DNA of 64,000 bases, taken from contig NC_035174.2 of assembly GCF_001659605.2 (NCBI RefSeq), forward strand, positions 23,634,027 through 23,698,026, written 5' to 3'. Positions 35,212 to 48,050 of the stretch are shown in pieces; the stretch's first letter is position 1; each line of letters begins with the position of its first letter. The position numbers were made by a program, and so were the translations under genes. The stretch is from Manihot esculenta (Eukaryota > Streptophyta > Magnoliopsida > Malpighiales > Euphorbiaceae). The notes below the pieces were generated by a model, which worked only from the letters and a program-made list of their open reading frames with translations, ran no database searches and was not told where the DNA came from.

Positions 35212-35966
35212 TGTAATGACCCAAAAATCGGACCGCTACAGGCGCTAGGATCCAGATCGGCTTAAGGCCGCCGGGACCCGTAGCAAGCCTGACATACAAC
35301 CTGTAAACCTGTTTAATCCCATACATGATCAAGAACATACATAAAAATTTGAACTTTTCTTTACATTCATTCATTCATTCACCAAACTCAACCTGTGCAT
35401 GCACCATACATAACATGGTTATAAACATTAACTCCTCTTTGGAGTCCCAACAGTGCCCCAATTGGGTGACATTTATATATATAGAGTTTGGTTACAAAAG
35501 CATCATAAAACGTAGATCATGCTTACAAAAGGGATTACTATACAAACTCGGTCAAGCAAAACTTCTAAACCTCAATCTCATAATCAATATTTACATAACA
35601 TAACTATTCATAACTTTACATCATTATACAATTTGTCATGTCCACATTCTAACTATTACAACTCAAGACTTCATTCACTTTGACTTCTCTATCTAGCCTG
35701 TACCTGCAACCCTGGGGAATTAGGGAAAAGGGGTGAGCTACTAGAGCCCAGTGAGCAGAATAATAAAATATTTAAATCATATGCTATAATGGAATACAAC
35801 ACATCACAGACAAATAACATCACGGAGGGTATTGTCACCAAGAGTCCTCTACATTCCAAAGTGCCGGGATGTAGAATGGGTCAATCGGTCTTTCTCTTAA
35901 CATAACATAACATTCCAATGTGCCAGGGACGTAGAATGGGTACAACCTGGACTTCCGTACCATACC
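35212..35966 (-). repeat. M1 5' LTR, first piece
   Basis: Starts TGTAATGACC and stops at ATACC (35962-35966), where M2 is inserted. It aligns with 5678-6470 of the other M1 LTR. Confidence 0.93.
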
Positions 35967-38235
35967 TGTAACGACCCGGAAACCGATACCCCTCAGTAAC
36001 GGTCCGAACCATCACTGGCACTAGGATCCAGATCGGCTTAAGGCCGCCGGGACCCGTAGCAAGCCGACTATACTCTCTGTGTACCTGATAAATCCCATAC
36101 ATGATACAAAGATACTCAACAATCCTGTAAAACTTTGTAGGTTTAACTACTGCTACTCAGATATAGCAATCTGAAATGGCCCTCAGGGCCTATACCAGGG
36201 ACTACTATCTGCTGTGGATCAAGGGAATGAAACCCTTTTAATCTGTAACACATTCCACTGATATCTCATCGAAGCCATACATTAAGCCTAACTCACACAT
36301 TTCTCATCAAGAAACGTAAAACAGGATTCATGTACAGGGGATTAATCATACATCACACTATAGCAATGATACTAGGAAAAGCACAAGTCTATCCAGTATA
36401 CGACAGTACATATCTATACATTACATTACAACTAATCTTTTAATTACATCATGTCCACTACACTATTACAACATACATTCAAGCACAACTTTCCTCTGTA
36501 CTCTTGCTGACTTTGACTTCCCATAGCTATCTCAGAACCTGCAAAACTGGGGTTAAGGGAGTGGGATGAGCTCTAGAGCCCAGTGAGGAGGAACAATAAA
36601 AACAGTTCATTCATTACATGCTCTCATGAAATGCATCACATCACAAACATATCATCTCAAGGATGAATTTGTCACCAATAACCCTTAACTACATGTTATA
36701 ATAATGCCAACTGTGCCAAGGAGACTATGTCATCACCTGGTCTACACTTATCTCTCTGATATCATAACATGACCAACTGTGCCAAGGAGACAAAGTCTCA
36801 CCTGGTCTACACTTAACTCTGATTTGACAGCCCAGCTGTCTCACTCATAGTACCAGGAGCGACCTGGACTATCCAGGGGCGACCTGGTATGGCTATCTCA
36901 TGCCATAACTCTGTATCTGCTCTCTGTCAAGGGCTAAGGATCATCCAACATTCATCCACAGGAACAACAACATATGCAATGCATCATATTCGTGAATTCT
37001 AATGCAACACAACCTAATACATCACATGGCAGTTTATGATGCATGGATCATGCTAGAATCGTGTCATTTCTCAAAATAAAATATTCAGTTTAGTTCCACT
37101 CACCTCTAGCCAATGCTGGCTAACTCTGGGCCAACTCTAACTCTGGAGCCTCCTCGGTTCCTCGGTCCAATCCTACACAGATGGACGTAAATGAGGTACC
37201 AAACATACTCTAACATAACTATGAACATCTCTCCAAAAACCCTCTAAAACATCACAAAACATGCATGCAAAACAAGCAAAGGAAGGCTGGACAGGGCACC
37301 TTCGGCAGCACCTTCGGCGGCCGAATGTCTCCTCCAGAGACGAAAGTCAGGCATGTTCGGCGGCCTAACTTGGACTTTCGGGGGCCGAACCTGAGTTTAG
37401 CCAGAACTCAGTTTCGTGCACAAGGACGCCTGCCAGTCCCTCCATCACCTGTTCAGACCTCAACACATGCATTTAACCCTTCTAAAACATGCATAAACAC
37501 TTCAACAAGCCTAAGGGAGCTTCAAATAACTTTAAACTCCAACAAACAAGCTCACAAGACACACATCAAACATAAAGGATTCATAAACCCTATGATGCAC
37601 ATCTCATGCAAACTCATGCCTAGCTCCCTTTTCCTTTTACAAAACTCATAAAAACATCATAAGAACCATGGATCAACACTTACCTCTTGAAGAACAAAGG
37701 CTGAGATGATCCAAACTCAAAGATATGGAGAAACCAAGCTTCAAAAGCTTCAAACTCCAAAACCTTGTTTAAAGCTCACAACTCTTCAAAACAAGGGTAA
37801 AACTCATTCAAACCGTAAAAGATTTGAAGAAAAACCATGAAAATACTTTAAGGAGATCAAGACCTCACCTAGATTAGAAGGAGAGAAGAAACCTCCTCCT
37901 TTTTCTGCCACTCGGTGCACTTATAGATGAGCAACCGCCTCAGGTTCGGCTGCCGAATCGCATGCAAAACTATGCAACTTTCGGGGGCCGAACATAACCT
38001 TCGGGGGCCGAACATTGGGCACTTTAGGCGGCCGAACTTAACCTTAGGGGGCCGAACATGGCAAAATGCCTCCTTGGCCATATCTCTTCAAAACTCAATC
38101 CTTTTCTACGCTAAACCTTTAAAACACTTGCACATCTTTTAGAAAACTTTCTCTTATCCTTCCAGAGGCCTCTGACATCCTCGAACTCCCCCGGATGGTA
38201 GGAATTCCGATGTCTGAATCTAGCCGGGTATTACA
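35967..38235 (-). repeat. M2 3' LTR (2269 bp)
   Basis: TGTAACGACC to CCGGGTATTACA. It is a subfamily with fewer GCCGAA palindromes than M1 (about 37300-37390 and 37940-38060) and with CCAGG/CCAAGG repeats near 36710-36890. Confidence 0.95.
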
Positions 38236-38272
38236 TTCTTCCCTCCTTTAAAACCATTCGTCCTCGAATGGT
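38236..38272 (-). other. M2 polypurine tract and pre-PPT hairpin
   Basis: Hairpin arms on plus: ACCATTCG (38253-38260) and CGAATGGT (38265-38272), perfect over 8 bp with a 4-base loop. Compared with M1 one stem pair is changed on both sides (A-T to C-G). The polypurine tract reads AAAGGAGGGAAGAA from 38249 to 38236. Confidence 0.85.
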
Positions 38273-40621
38273 AAAACAACAACAAGAAACATACAGGGAA
38301 ACAAGAAGAAAGCCTACCATCGGTCTCTACGGCGAGACACAGATACCCCTGGAGTAAAACTCCCGGGTTGGCTATACTGTCTGACTTTGCTGACCCTTCA
38401 CTGCTTAAGCTGTGTCTACACTGAGTGTTTACCACTCTTGCTTGTACACAAACGACCTGACTCTTTCATATGACTACTAACTTTTCTTTTCTTTGCCTTT
38501 TCTCAGCTTATTCGCACTCCTCTGATTATACTAACCTGTACTTCTGACTACGGATCTTCCTTTCTCTTTGATGCTTCTCGGCTTAATAACTCTACGGAAA
38601 TGCTAGATGACTTGGCTATCACGTTCTCTCTCTCTACTTACTTTCGATGTTATATTGTGACACATCACAATGAAATAGACATGCCCTGAAATTGCACTCA
38701 GCTTACAGAACTTGACCTCTATGCCATGTTCTCTGAAAATCTACAACATTTCGTAGATAACGGGCATGCTTCTCTGTTTCTCTAAACTATTCTACGATTT
38801 TGCTGCGCACTCTGATCCTTGCCCGCTTTTCTTCTTCTTTACTATACTGGCTTCTTCTCTTTTGATCCCTTTTTTAACTACACTGGACTATCTCTAGCGC
38901 TCTAGCTCTCTAGCTCTCTAGCTATCTGTTTCTGTAGGATAACTTGAAAAGCAACTTCTGACTGAGGGCAGCTAACATCTCATCTGCCTCACCTAGGACA
39001 TACTGTCTTGTATACTCAGAGTCGCTGAGCAGTTTTACCCCTTACCTCTGGTTTAGACTCTTCACTATCATAAAGATCTCACCTCTACGCAACTGCTAAA
39101 TTGCCTTTTCTCTAACTGACTTTGGCCATATAGTTCCCAACTCTTAGATCTATTATGGAAAACAACCAGCTGCTACTAGCTGGTCCTATAGATCCTCCAT
39201 TCTGCATGGGAACACCTGTCCTTGGTAGTGATTTTGTGCAACTAGTCACAGTTGTGACAAAATCTCAAGGTTTCATCCTTCGTTTCTCACAACGATACTG
39301 GAACACTCCAGGGTGTAGTACTAAGTCGGATAGAAGCCTTCTCTACCACGTTCACAACTGCTTTACTATCTCTTACATGCTACAGGTACCATTTCAAAAG
39401 AAGAGATGAAGATGTATCTAGTCTCCATTCTCACTTAACTTTCAAACTCTACTGGGATAACATATAACACTCTTTCTCTTTTCCTGTCTATGAATACTGA
39501 GGCTGGTTCCCTGACCTGGCTATGCGCTCAAACAAGAGCAAGAAAACTCCTGACTAACTTCCCTAACGAATTCACGAGCCTGTAGGGTTGATATCAAACT
39601 TCTGGGTATGCTAAACTGTCCCCCTCTAAGGACTAACTCTGACCCATCCTAGTCTCTGAACTCTGAACTGTCCTACCTTGTCTTTGCAGACGTAGGTAGT
39701 ACCTCGAGTAGCTAGCCAATCCGCCCTAGGTTGACATCACCAGTCACCCCTAGAACCATAAGGTCAGCTGGATTGCATCCACTACTCTCACCATACGCAA
39801 CAGACTCTGAACTGACCCGACAGACTGACTCTGCCACAGATGGATCACACTCGGGTCTACCAACCCAAAGAAAACACTCTAAGCCCAGAAGTTATCAAAC
39901 CCCCCTCTATCTACGGCTCTCAAGATAACAGGGAAAGCAACATCAGGATCCACGATAACCTACACATCTGAACACCCTCAAGTGAACATATCTGACGTCA
40001 CCGTGTTCGATGTGTTAGCCTCCTACTGAGTCAGGATGAAGATCCAAGCTAAAGCTAACGAATCTTCCTTCGGGAACCGACCAAAGAAAAGGAGAACTCT
40101 CTTCTCTTGCCTCAACCCCTGTCCTAAAACATGGCTAGAGCTCCAGGCTGAGTTACACTACTAGAAGTCATCTGCTGGGACTGTGCCAATCAGGGCCGCA
40201 GTAGGACACTCACATAACATGAGTCCTTCCTGCTCGCATCTATACATGCCGTAGTCCCATACTAACAGACCACTTTCGTGTAAACCCCACACCTCACGCA
40301 TCCAGAACTATCTGAACCAGAGCTCATCGCCATCTAATCCCAGACTAAACTGAAATCTCCTTCTACACTTTCGTACTTTACCTTTATTCTATTCTGTTCT
40401 TTCTCTGCTCTATCTTATCTCATTTACTCTTTTCTTTGCTTACTTTTCTCTTACTTACTTTTATTCTTTTTCTTACTCTGCACTTTCTTACGCTATTCTC
40501 TGCCTTATTTCTTTACTTGAGGTCTACACTCAGAGATGAGAGATCACTCTCTCTCTACCTGGATTTCAAAGCCACGGCTATAGCTCTCGAGCTTTTTCCT
40601 GGCTCACCTTTAACAAAACAC
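38273..40621 (-). pseudogene. M2 scrambled pol remnant
   Basis: No long frame, but pieces resemble the minus-strand pol of M1 by eye: reverse transcriptase (about 39130-39370, and another part about 38690-38770), RNase H (about 38990-39090), protease and its flank (about 39650-39990), and a second degraded zinc-knuckle region (about 40180-40330) that duplicates the one in the intact gag. The apparent order differs from M1, which suggests rearrangement. No integrase match is seen. 40380-40520 is strongly pyrimidine-rich on plus, and 38897-38931 holds a short CTCTAG-like repeat. Confidence 0.65.
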
Positions 40622-42112
40622 TCATCTCTGAACCTTTATCTCTGAACATCTAACTCTACTATACCTTATTATTCTCACATCAACTGATATTCTATTACTG
40701 TCCAGAAAACCACACACATCAGAACACGTAAAAGTGAGCTTACCTGGCACCACTGTGTTCAGTGTGTCTGTCTCTGGCTGAACCTGGGTGAAAATCTGAG
40801 CCGGAACTAACGGACTTCCACTTAAGGCACCTCCGGAAGAAGGGACTATCCCTCTTTCTCTATCTCTGCCCTGTACTGAGGTTGGAGCTTCTGGTGGACT
40901 TCTATTATCTGAGGGTGTCTGCGGGAACTGTACGGATACGGTCATAATGGGACACTCTCGTACCATGTGCCCCTCCTGTCCGCACCTGAAACATGCTGTT
41001 GTCCCAGCCCGACATACACCTTTGTGCCTCCTACCGCACTTCACACATCTAGAACTATCCCAACCAGAACTCGAACCCTCGCGACAACCTATGCCAAACT
41101 TTACCCTATTCCAAAACTCTCTTTTCTTTGACCCTTTCAGGCCTCTCACTTTCTTTTTATTCTTTGCAGCAGCTTCACCCAAAGGAAAACGATCACTAGT
41201 CTCTGGGTCATTTTCTATACTCATGTTTTCTGTCTGCCCTGGCTGCTCACAGTCACTCTCTTTATGCTCCCTTGAGCTATCTGAACAAGCCCATCCTGCA
41301 AACTCTATAGCAAACTGTTCCCAGGATAAGCTTTCTACCCTCGGGTCCACATACTGGTTGAACCATTCCCTTGCCTTCTCACATTTCAATGTAACCCCTG
41401 CCATCTGTATGGCTCTACTCTCATTAGCTCCCAACTCATCGGTTATCAGCTTAACCATTCTAAGATACTCAACAAGGTCATCACCAGTCTCAAATTTGGG
41501 AACATCCAACCTCAAATAAGCTGTCATCTGCACCATACTTTCCCCAGGTGAACTAGGCTTGGGTGTTTGGACAATTGGGGCTACTGGTTCTCCTGGTGGT
41601 GGAGGAGGTGCAACATTCCCTGAGGTAGGGTTTGCTAAACTTGGATAACCAAAGAAGGGTGGAAACATGGTATACTGTGGATGTGGCGGTGGATATGGCG
41701 GATAAAAGGAAGGATAAGGCATAAAGGTGGGATATGGGTTATATCTAGGAAACTCTGATGTACCTCTCATCGGGTACTCTGCCCCCCACTGGTAGGGTGG
41801 ATACTGAGGTGGAACAAATCTCGAGGCCTGAGTGCCTCCTTGGGACTCACCCAAATCTCCCCCCAACCTACTCCTGCCAAAGCTACCATCTCTACTCTGC
41901 TCATTCTCCTCTATTTCTCTCATAAACCCTGACATACCACTCTGGACAACTCCCCTTCTACTCTCATCAACAGACCTTCTAGGGTCCCTTGATGTACCTT
42001 CTCTGCTTATACTATCTGATGTTGCCCTTTGCAGAACGGGGAGATGAGCATCCATGTCCTCATCCTCCGGCGGAGCTCCTGTCAATCTAGCAGATCGACG
42101 AGTTCCTCTCAT
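40622..42112 (-). CDS. gag: M2 gag, shortened, open reading frame
   Basis: ATG is the reverse complement of 42110-42112, just after a CTTTTCAG motif. The frame is 496 codons without a stop. It has the [10 protein letters not shown] start, an acidic region, a Pro/Tyr-rich stretch and the first half of the Gag domain (AREWFNQYVDPR), then a deletion that removes most of the second half. A basic Lys-rich linker follows, then two zinc knuckles (CVKCGRRHKGVC and CFRCGQEGHMVREC) and a short protease-like start. After Cys-Ser-Asp-Val the sequence leaves the family and the frame ends in unrelated codons. It may still bind RNA through the knuckles. Whether it assembles particles is doubtful without the complete Gag domain. 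Confidence 0.85.
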   Translation of the reverse strand: MRGTRRSARLTGAPPEDEDMDAHLPVLQRATSDSISREGTSRDPRRSVDESRRGVVQSGMSGFMREIEENEQSRDGSFGRSRLGGDLGESQGGTQASRFVPPQYPPYQWGAEYPMRGTSEFPRYNPYPTFMPYPSFYPPYPPPHPQYTMFPPFFGYPSLANPTSGNVAPPPPPGEPVAPIVQTPKPSSPGESMVQMTAYLRLDVPKFETGDDLVEYLRMVKLITDELGANESRAIQMAGVTLKCEKAREWFNQYVDPRVESLSWEQFAIEFAGWACSDSSREHKESDCEQPGQTENMSIENDPETSDRFPLGEAAAKNKKKVRGLKGSKKREFWNRVKFGIGCREGSSSGWDSSRCVKCGRRHKGVCRAGTTACFRCGQEGHMVRECPIMTVSVQFPQTPSDNRSPPEAPTSVQGRDRERGIVPSSGGALSGSPLVPAQIFTQVQPETDTLNTVVPGKLTFTCSDVCGFLDSNRISVDVRIIRYSRVRCSEIKVQR

Positions 42113-42370
42113 CCTGCCTCTGAAAAGCACAACATCACACACAAAATCATCAAATGATCCATGTGAAAACACATGAATCCTTAACACATATCAAACATAT
42201 CAATACTGCACATGCAACTTATCATGGCATTTCACATCAGCATGCAAAACAGGACTCCACATCCTATCCTAGTGGACATGATTTTAACTTATTGTGCTTT
42301 CCTTCCTATACAAGACAATACCTCTTTCCGATGTGGGATATCCCAACACACCGTACTCTTGACGCCCTAT

Positions 42371-42382
42371 GCTCTGATACCA
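42371..42382 (-). other. M2 primer-binding site, initiator Met-tRNA type
   Basis: TGGTATCAGAGC on the minus strand, three bases from the 5' LTR at 42386. The match to initiator Met-tRNA is complete over 12 bases. Confidence 0.92.
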
Positions 42383-42385
42383 ATC

Positions 42386-44654
42386 TGTAACGACCCGGAA
42401 ACCGATACCCCTCAGTAACGGTCCGAACCATCACTGGCACTAGGATCCAGATCGGCTTAAGGCCGCCGGGACCCGTAGCAAGCCGACTATACTCTCTGTG
42501 TACCTAATAAATCCCATACATGATACAAAGATACTCAACAATCCTGTAAAACTTTGTAGGCTTAACTACTGCTACTCAGATATAGCAATCTGAAATGGCC
42601 CTCAGGGCCTATACCAGGGACTACTATCTGCTGTGGATCAAGGGAATGAAACCCTTTTAATCTGTAACACATTCCACTGATATCTCATCGAAGCCATACA
42701 TTAAGCCTAACTCACACATTTCTCATCAAGAAACGTAAAACAGGATTCATGTACAGGGGATTAATCATACATCACACTATAGCAATGATACTAGGAAAAG
42801 CACAAGTCTATCCAGTATACGACAGTACATATCTATACATTACATTACAACTAATCTTTTAATTACATCATGTCCACTACACTATTACAGCATACATTCA
42901 AGCACAACTTTCCTCTGTACTCTTGCTGACTTTGACTTCCCATAGCTATCTCAGAACCTGCAAAACTGGGGTTAAGGGAGTGGGATGAGCTCTAGAGCCC
43001 AGTGAGGAGGAACAATAAAAACAGTTCATTCATTACATGCTCTCATGAAATGCATCACATCACAAACATATCATCTCAAGGATGAATTTGTCACCAATAA
43101 CCCTTAACTACATGTTATAATAATGCCAACTGTGCCAAGGAGACTATGTCATCACCTGGTCTACACTTATCTCTCTGATATCATAACATGACCAACTGTG
43201 CCAAGGAGACAAAGTCTCACCTGGTCTACACTTAACTCTGATTTGACAGCCCAGCTGTCTCACTCATAGTACCAGGAGCGACCTGGACTATCCAGGGGCG
43301 ACCTGGTATGGCTATCTCATGCCATAACTCTGTATCTGCTCTCTGTCAAGGGCTAAGGATCATCCAACATTCATCCACAGGAACAACAACATATGCAATG
43401 CATCATATTCGTGAATTCTAATGCAACACAACCTAATACATCACATGGCAGTTTATGATGCATGGATCATGCTAGAATCGTGTCATTTCTCAAAATAAAA
43501 TATTCAGTTTAGTTCCACTCACCTCTAGCCAATGCTGGCTAACTCTGGGCCAACTCTAACTCTGGAGCCTCCTCGGTTCCTCGGTCCAATCCTACACAGA
43601 TGGACGTAAATGAGGTACCAAACATACTCTAACATAACTATGAACATCTCTCCAAAAACCCTCTAAAACATCACAAAACATGCATGCAAAACAAGCAAAG
43701 GAAGGCTGGACAGGGCACCTTCGGCAGCACCTTCGGCGGCCGAATGTCTCCTCCAGAGACGAAAGTCAGGCATGTTCGGCGGCCTAACTTGGACTTTCGG
43801 GGGCCGAACCTGAGTTTAGCCAGAACTCAGTTTCGTGCACAAGGACACCTGCCAGTCCCTCCATCACCTGTTCAGACCTCAACACATGCATTTAACCCTT
43901 CTAAAACATGCATAAACACTTCAACAAGCCTAAGGGAGCTTCAAATAACTTTAAACTCCAACAAACAAGCTCACAAGACACACATCAAACATAAAGGATT
44001 CATAAACCCTATGATGCACATCTCATGCAAACTCATGCCTAGCTCCCTTTTCCTTTTACAAAACTCATAAAAACATCATAAGAACCATGGATCAACACTT
44101 ACCTCTTGAAGAACAAAGGCTGAGATGATCCAAACTCAAAGATATGGAGAAACCAAGCTTCAAAAGCTTCAAACTCCAAAACCTTGTTTAAAGCTCACAA
44201 CTCTTCAAAACAAGGGTAAAACTCATTCAAACCGTAAAAGATTTGAAGAAAAACCATGAAAATACTTTAAGGAGATCAAGACCTCACCTAGATCAGAAGG
44301 AGAGAAGAAACCTCCTCCTTTTTCTGCCACTCGGTGCACTTATAGATGAGCAACCGCCTCAGGTTCGGCTGCCGAATCGCATGCAAAACTATGCAACTTT
44401 CGGGGGCCGAACATAACCTTCGGGGGCCGAACATTGGGCACTTTAGGCGGCCGAACTTAACCTTAGGGGGCCGAACATGGCAAAATGCCTCCTTGGCCAT
44501 ATCTCTTCAAAACTCAATCCTTTTCTACGCTAAACCTTTAAAACACTTGCACATCTTTTAGAAAACTTTCTCTTACCCTTCCAGAGGCCTCTGACATCCT
44601 CGAACTCCCCCGGATGGTAGGAATTCCGATGTCTGAATCTAGCCGGGTATTACA
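42386..44654 (-). repeat. M2 5' LTR (2269 bp)
   Basis: Same length as the 3' LTR, with about six substitutions and no indel seen. The near identity dates M2 as one of the most recent insertions in the window. Confidence 0.95.
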
Positions 44655-44659
44655 ATACC

Positions 44660-46156
44660 GTATCATATCACATCGCATCACATCGAGGACTAAGGATCAT
44701 CCAATAACCATCCACATCATCATCAAATTATGCAATGCAACATATTTGTGAATTCTAATGCAAGCAACCTAGAATATCACATAGCATTCGTGATGCATGA
44801 ACATGCTCAAATCTATATTGATTTTGCTTTAAAACATAAGTGTTTATTCTACTCACCTCAACTAGTTCTAACAATGACTGAAGCAGCTGACTCACTGCTG
44901 GGGTCCTCGGTTCCTTGGGTTCGAACCTACACAGGTGGACTCAAATGAGGGACCAAACAACTAGAACATAACTCTAAAAACATCCCCCAAAAACCCTCTA
45001 AAATACCTCAAAACATCCATGCAAAAACATGCAAAGGAAGGCTGAACAGGGCACTTTTGGCGGTAGGTTCGGCGGCCGAAAGTCCCTCCAGAGCCGAAAG
45101 TCAGGCAGGTTCGGCGGCACCTTCGGCGGCCGAAACTCCCAGATAGAGACGAAACTCATGCATATTCAGCGGCACTTTCGGCAGCCGAAACTGCCCTACA
45201 GAGACGAAAGTCCTCTTTCAGGGGCAGGCTTCAGCAGCCGAAAGGCTGGCCTCCTAGGCAGGTTCGGCGGCCGAAAGTCCTTCGGCTGCCGAACCTGGTT
45301 TCTGCCAAGGGGCAGAAACTTGGTTCCTCATGCACATTTGCCTCCCAAAACCATCCAAACATGTATTTTCCTAATCTACAACATACATACTCAAGCATAC
45401 AAGTTCCTAGGGGCTTCAAACTATCTTAAACCCCATCTACAACACATCAAACATCCACATTGTCTAAAAACATAACATGAACCCATAAACCTAACCATAA
45501 GCTAAACATGCATTCTACCCCATAGATCTACTTAAAAATTACTTAAAACATGCTATAAGCTCAAGATCGGCCCTTACCTCTTGAAGATCGAGAGGAGAAC
45601 GACCCTAGCTCGGAAAATGGGAGAGAGAGAGTTCCTTGAACCTCCAAGCTCCAAAACTTGCTCAAATGCTCAAAACCTTCAAAACAAAGTTGCAAACTCA
45701 TAAAAATCATGAAGAATGGAAGGAAGAAACTCAAGATCGGTGAGGGACGGCGGAGAGCTCACCTTGACCGAAAATGGGGAGAAAAACTCGCCCATTTTCG
45801 GCTAAGGGACCCCTTTATAGGTGGCTGGCCAGGCCACATTCGGGAGCCGAACGTGCCTCCGCAACGCATGCAAGTTCGGTGGCCGAACATGAGGTTCGGC
45901 GGCCGAACCTGGACTTCCCTCACTTATGCTTTCGGGGGCCTAAGGCACACCCGACGCGCATGCATGTTCGGCGGCCGAACCTGGGTCTTCCTCCAAGATT
46001 ATATTCATGCAAAAACTCATTTCCTTTTTAATTAAAATCATGAAATACATTAAAATATTTTATGAAAACATGTTTCTACCCTACTAGAGGCTTCCGACAT
46101 TCGAGATTCCACCGGACGGTAGGAATTCCGATACCGGAGTCTAGCCGGGTATTACA
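44660..46156 (-). repeat. M1 5' LTR, second piece
   Basis: Continues from 35966 after M2 and ends CCGGGTATTACA at 46156. The two pieces total 2252 bp. It holds GCCGAA clusters (about 45055-45295 and 45838-45990) and a TATA-like motif on the minus strand near 45814-45820. Confidence 0.93.
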
Positions 46157-46161
46157 ATGTA

Positions 46162-47058
46162 AGTTATGAGGTATTGTGTGTTGTTATGCATGTTTAATGT
46201 GATGTTTGTTGGGGTTTAAGCTAGTTTGAGACCCCTATATGCTTGTTGTATGAGTTGTGCATGTTTTGGAAGTGTTGGACGTGAGTGTGGGAGGTTTTGG
46301 AGGCAGATTGCATGAGGCGGAAATGGGTTCTGCCTTGCTGGGGAACCCAGGTTCGGCCGCCGAAGGTAGTTTCGGCTTTCGAACCTGCCTGCGGAAGCAA
46401 TCTTTGGCCGCCTAACTTTGCCCCTGAAAATGGACCTTCGGCTCTGGAAGGGACTTTCGGCCACCGAAGGTGCTGCCGAAAGTGCCTGGCTTTCGTATCT
46501 GGAGGAGACTTTCGGCCGCCGAACCTGCCTCCGAAAGTGCCTGACTTTCGAATCTGTGGGAGCATTCGGCCGCCGAATGTGTCGCCGAAGGTGCCCTGTC
46601 CAGCCTTCCTTTACTTGTTTTGCATGATTGTTTTATGATGTTTAGGGGGTTTTTGGGGAGTTGTTTAGAGTCCTGTTAGAGTATGTTTGGTCCCTCATTT
46701 GAGTCCACCTGTGTAGGATCGGACCTGAGGAACCGAGGTGTTCAGCAGTGTTAGCTGCTTCAGAGTTAGTCCAGAGGTAGCCAGAGGTGAGTAGAACTGA
46801 ATTTTATGTTTAAAAAATAAATCAAATGTTTTAAGCATGTTCATGCATCATGAATACCATGTTATGTAATAGGTTGTTTGCATTAGAATTCACGAATATG
46901 ATGCATTGCATAATACGATGATGATGATGTGGATGAATATTGAATGATCCTCTAGCCCTCTATACGATATGATATGACATGAGATGGAAAGACCAGGCGT
47001 GGCCGTATCGCCCCTGGCAATATGTTATATGTAAGAGAAGACCAGGCGTGGCCGTATC
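46162..47058 (+). repeat. O 3' LTR, piece 2
   Basis: LTR of O resuming after M1. It contains a GCCGAA cluster (about 46352-46595), an acceptor-like CTGTGTAG before GATCGGACC (near 46711-46718) and CCAGG/CCTGG units at about 46992-47052. It ends at GTATC, the target of the solo LTR. Confidence 0.9.
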
Positions 47059-47415
47059 TGTAATACCCGGCTAGACTCCGGTATCGGAATCCCTACCGTC
47101 CGGTGGGATCTCGAACGTCGGAAATCTCTAGAAGGGTAAGAACATGTTTTATAAAATGTTTTCATGTATTTTAATGTTTTAAGTATAAAAGAAAATGAGT
47201 TTTTACATGGAAATAGCATTGGAGGATAACCCAGGTTCGGCCGCCGAAAGGCAAGTTCGGCCGCCGAACATGCATGCGTTTTGGAGGCACGTTAGGCCCC
47301 CGAAAGCATGAGTTAGGGAAGTCCAGGTTCGGCCGCCGAAAGTCAAGTTCGGCCTCCGAACATTGCATGGATACGGAGGCACATTCGGCCCCCGAACGTG
47401 GCCTGGCCAGCCGCC

Positions 47416-47422
47416 TATAAAA
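47416..47422 (+). promoter_or_regulatory. TATA box of the solo LTR
   Basis: TATAAAA about 357 bp into the LTR, following a run of GCCGAA palindromes (47235-47398). Transcription would be expected to start about 30 bp downstream, defining the U3/R boundary. A donor-like AAGAG|GTAAGAG lies about 240 bp further (GT at 47656). Confidence 0.65.
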
Positions 47423-48050
47423 GGGGCACTTAGCCGAAATGGGCGAGCTTTCTCCCATTTTCGGCCACAGCAAGCTTCCGACCTTCCCTTTTACAAATCT
47501 TGTGTTCTTCCTCCAAATCTCTTCCATTTTCCCGGAGTTTTAAACTCACATTGCAAGTTTTGAGCATTTAAACCAAGTTTTGGAGCTTTGGGAACTCAGG
47601 AGCTCATTTTCGTGGATCTCCAAGTTTAGGTCGTCTCCCTCTCGATCTTCAAGAGGTAAGAGCCGATCTTAAGCTCCTTATGTGTTTTAAATAAGTTTTA
47701 TGCAAGATCTATGGGTAGAAATGCATGTTAGAGTATATATGATGAGTTTATGGGTTTTGATGCTTTGATGAACAATGTAGCTTGTTTTTGTTGATGGAAG
47801 TGTTGTAGATGGGGTATATGCTAGTTTGAGACCCCTAGGTGTGATGTATGTGAAGTATGCATGTTGAAGAGCAAGTTTTTGCATGATTTGAGCTTGGGAG
47901 GCGAAATGGGCATAAAAGAGCTGAGTTTCTGCCCTTCGGGAGAAGCTCAGGTTCGGCCGCCGAAGTGACCTTCGGCCGCCGAACCCCCTTTGTGGAGGCA
48001 GCCTTCGGCTGCCGAAGTTGCCCCCGAAAAGAGACTTTCGTCTCTTTCTG

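Larger units (their letters stand above)
35967..44654 (-). mobile_element. M2: young non-autonomous Tekay-type element with gag only
   Basis: Perfect target duplication ATACC (35962-35966, 44655-44659). Both LTRs are 2269 bp and differ at about six positions by eye (about 0.3%). The 4150-bp interior has a primer site, a shortened gag, a scrambled pol remnant, the pre-PPT hairpin and a polypurine tract. The cis signals are intact but no integrase is recognisable, so recent movement needed enzymes from another element. Confidence 0.94.
5678..46156 (-). mobile_element. M1: full-length minus-strand Tekay-type element, host of P4 and M2
   Basis: Inserted into the 3' LTR of O. Flanks are ATGTG (5673-5677) and ATGTA (46157-46161), a target duplication with one mismatch, and the LTR of O continues correctly on both sides. 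Its left LTR (3' LTR) is split by P4, its right LTR (5' LTR) by M2. The internal part is 29847-35211 (5365 bp), with primer site, gag-pol pseudogene, hairpin and polypurine tract all present. Confidence 0.92.

Noticed and set aside
37265..37651. 128-codon frame, repeated exactly at 43684-44070.
   Set aside because: The repetition is simply the two near-identical LTRs of M2; the content is LTR sequence.
38236..42385. Possible captured host gene inside M2.
   Set aside because: Pieces resemble degraded pol and zinc-knuckle sequence of M1; nothing clearly host-derived was seen.
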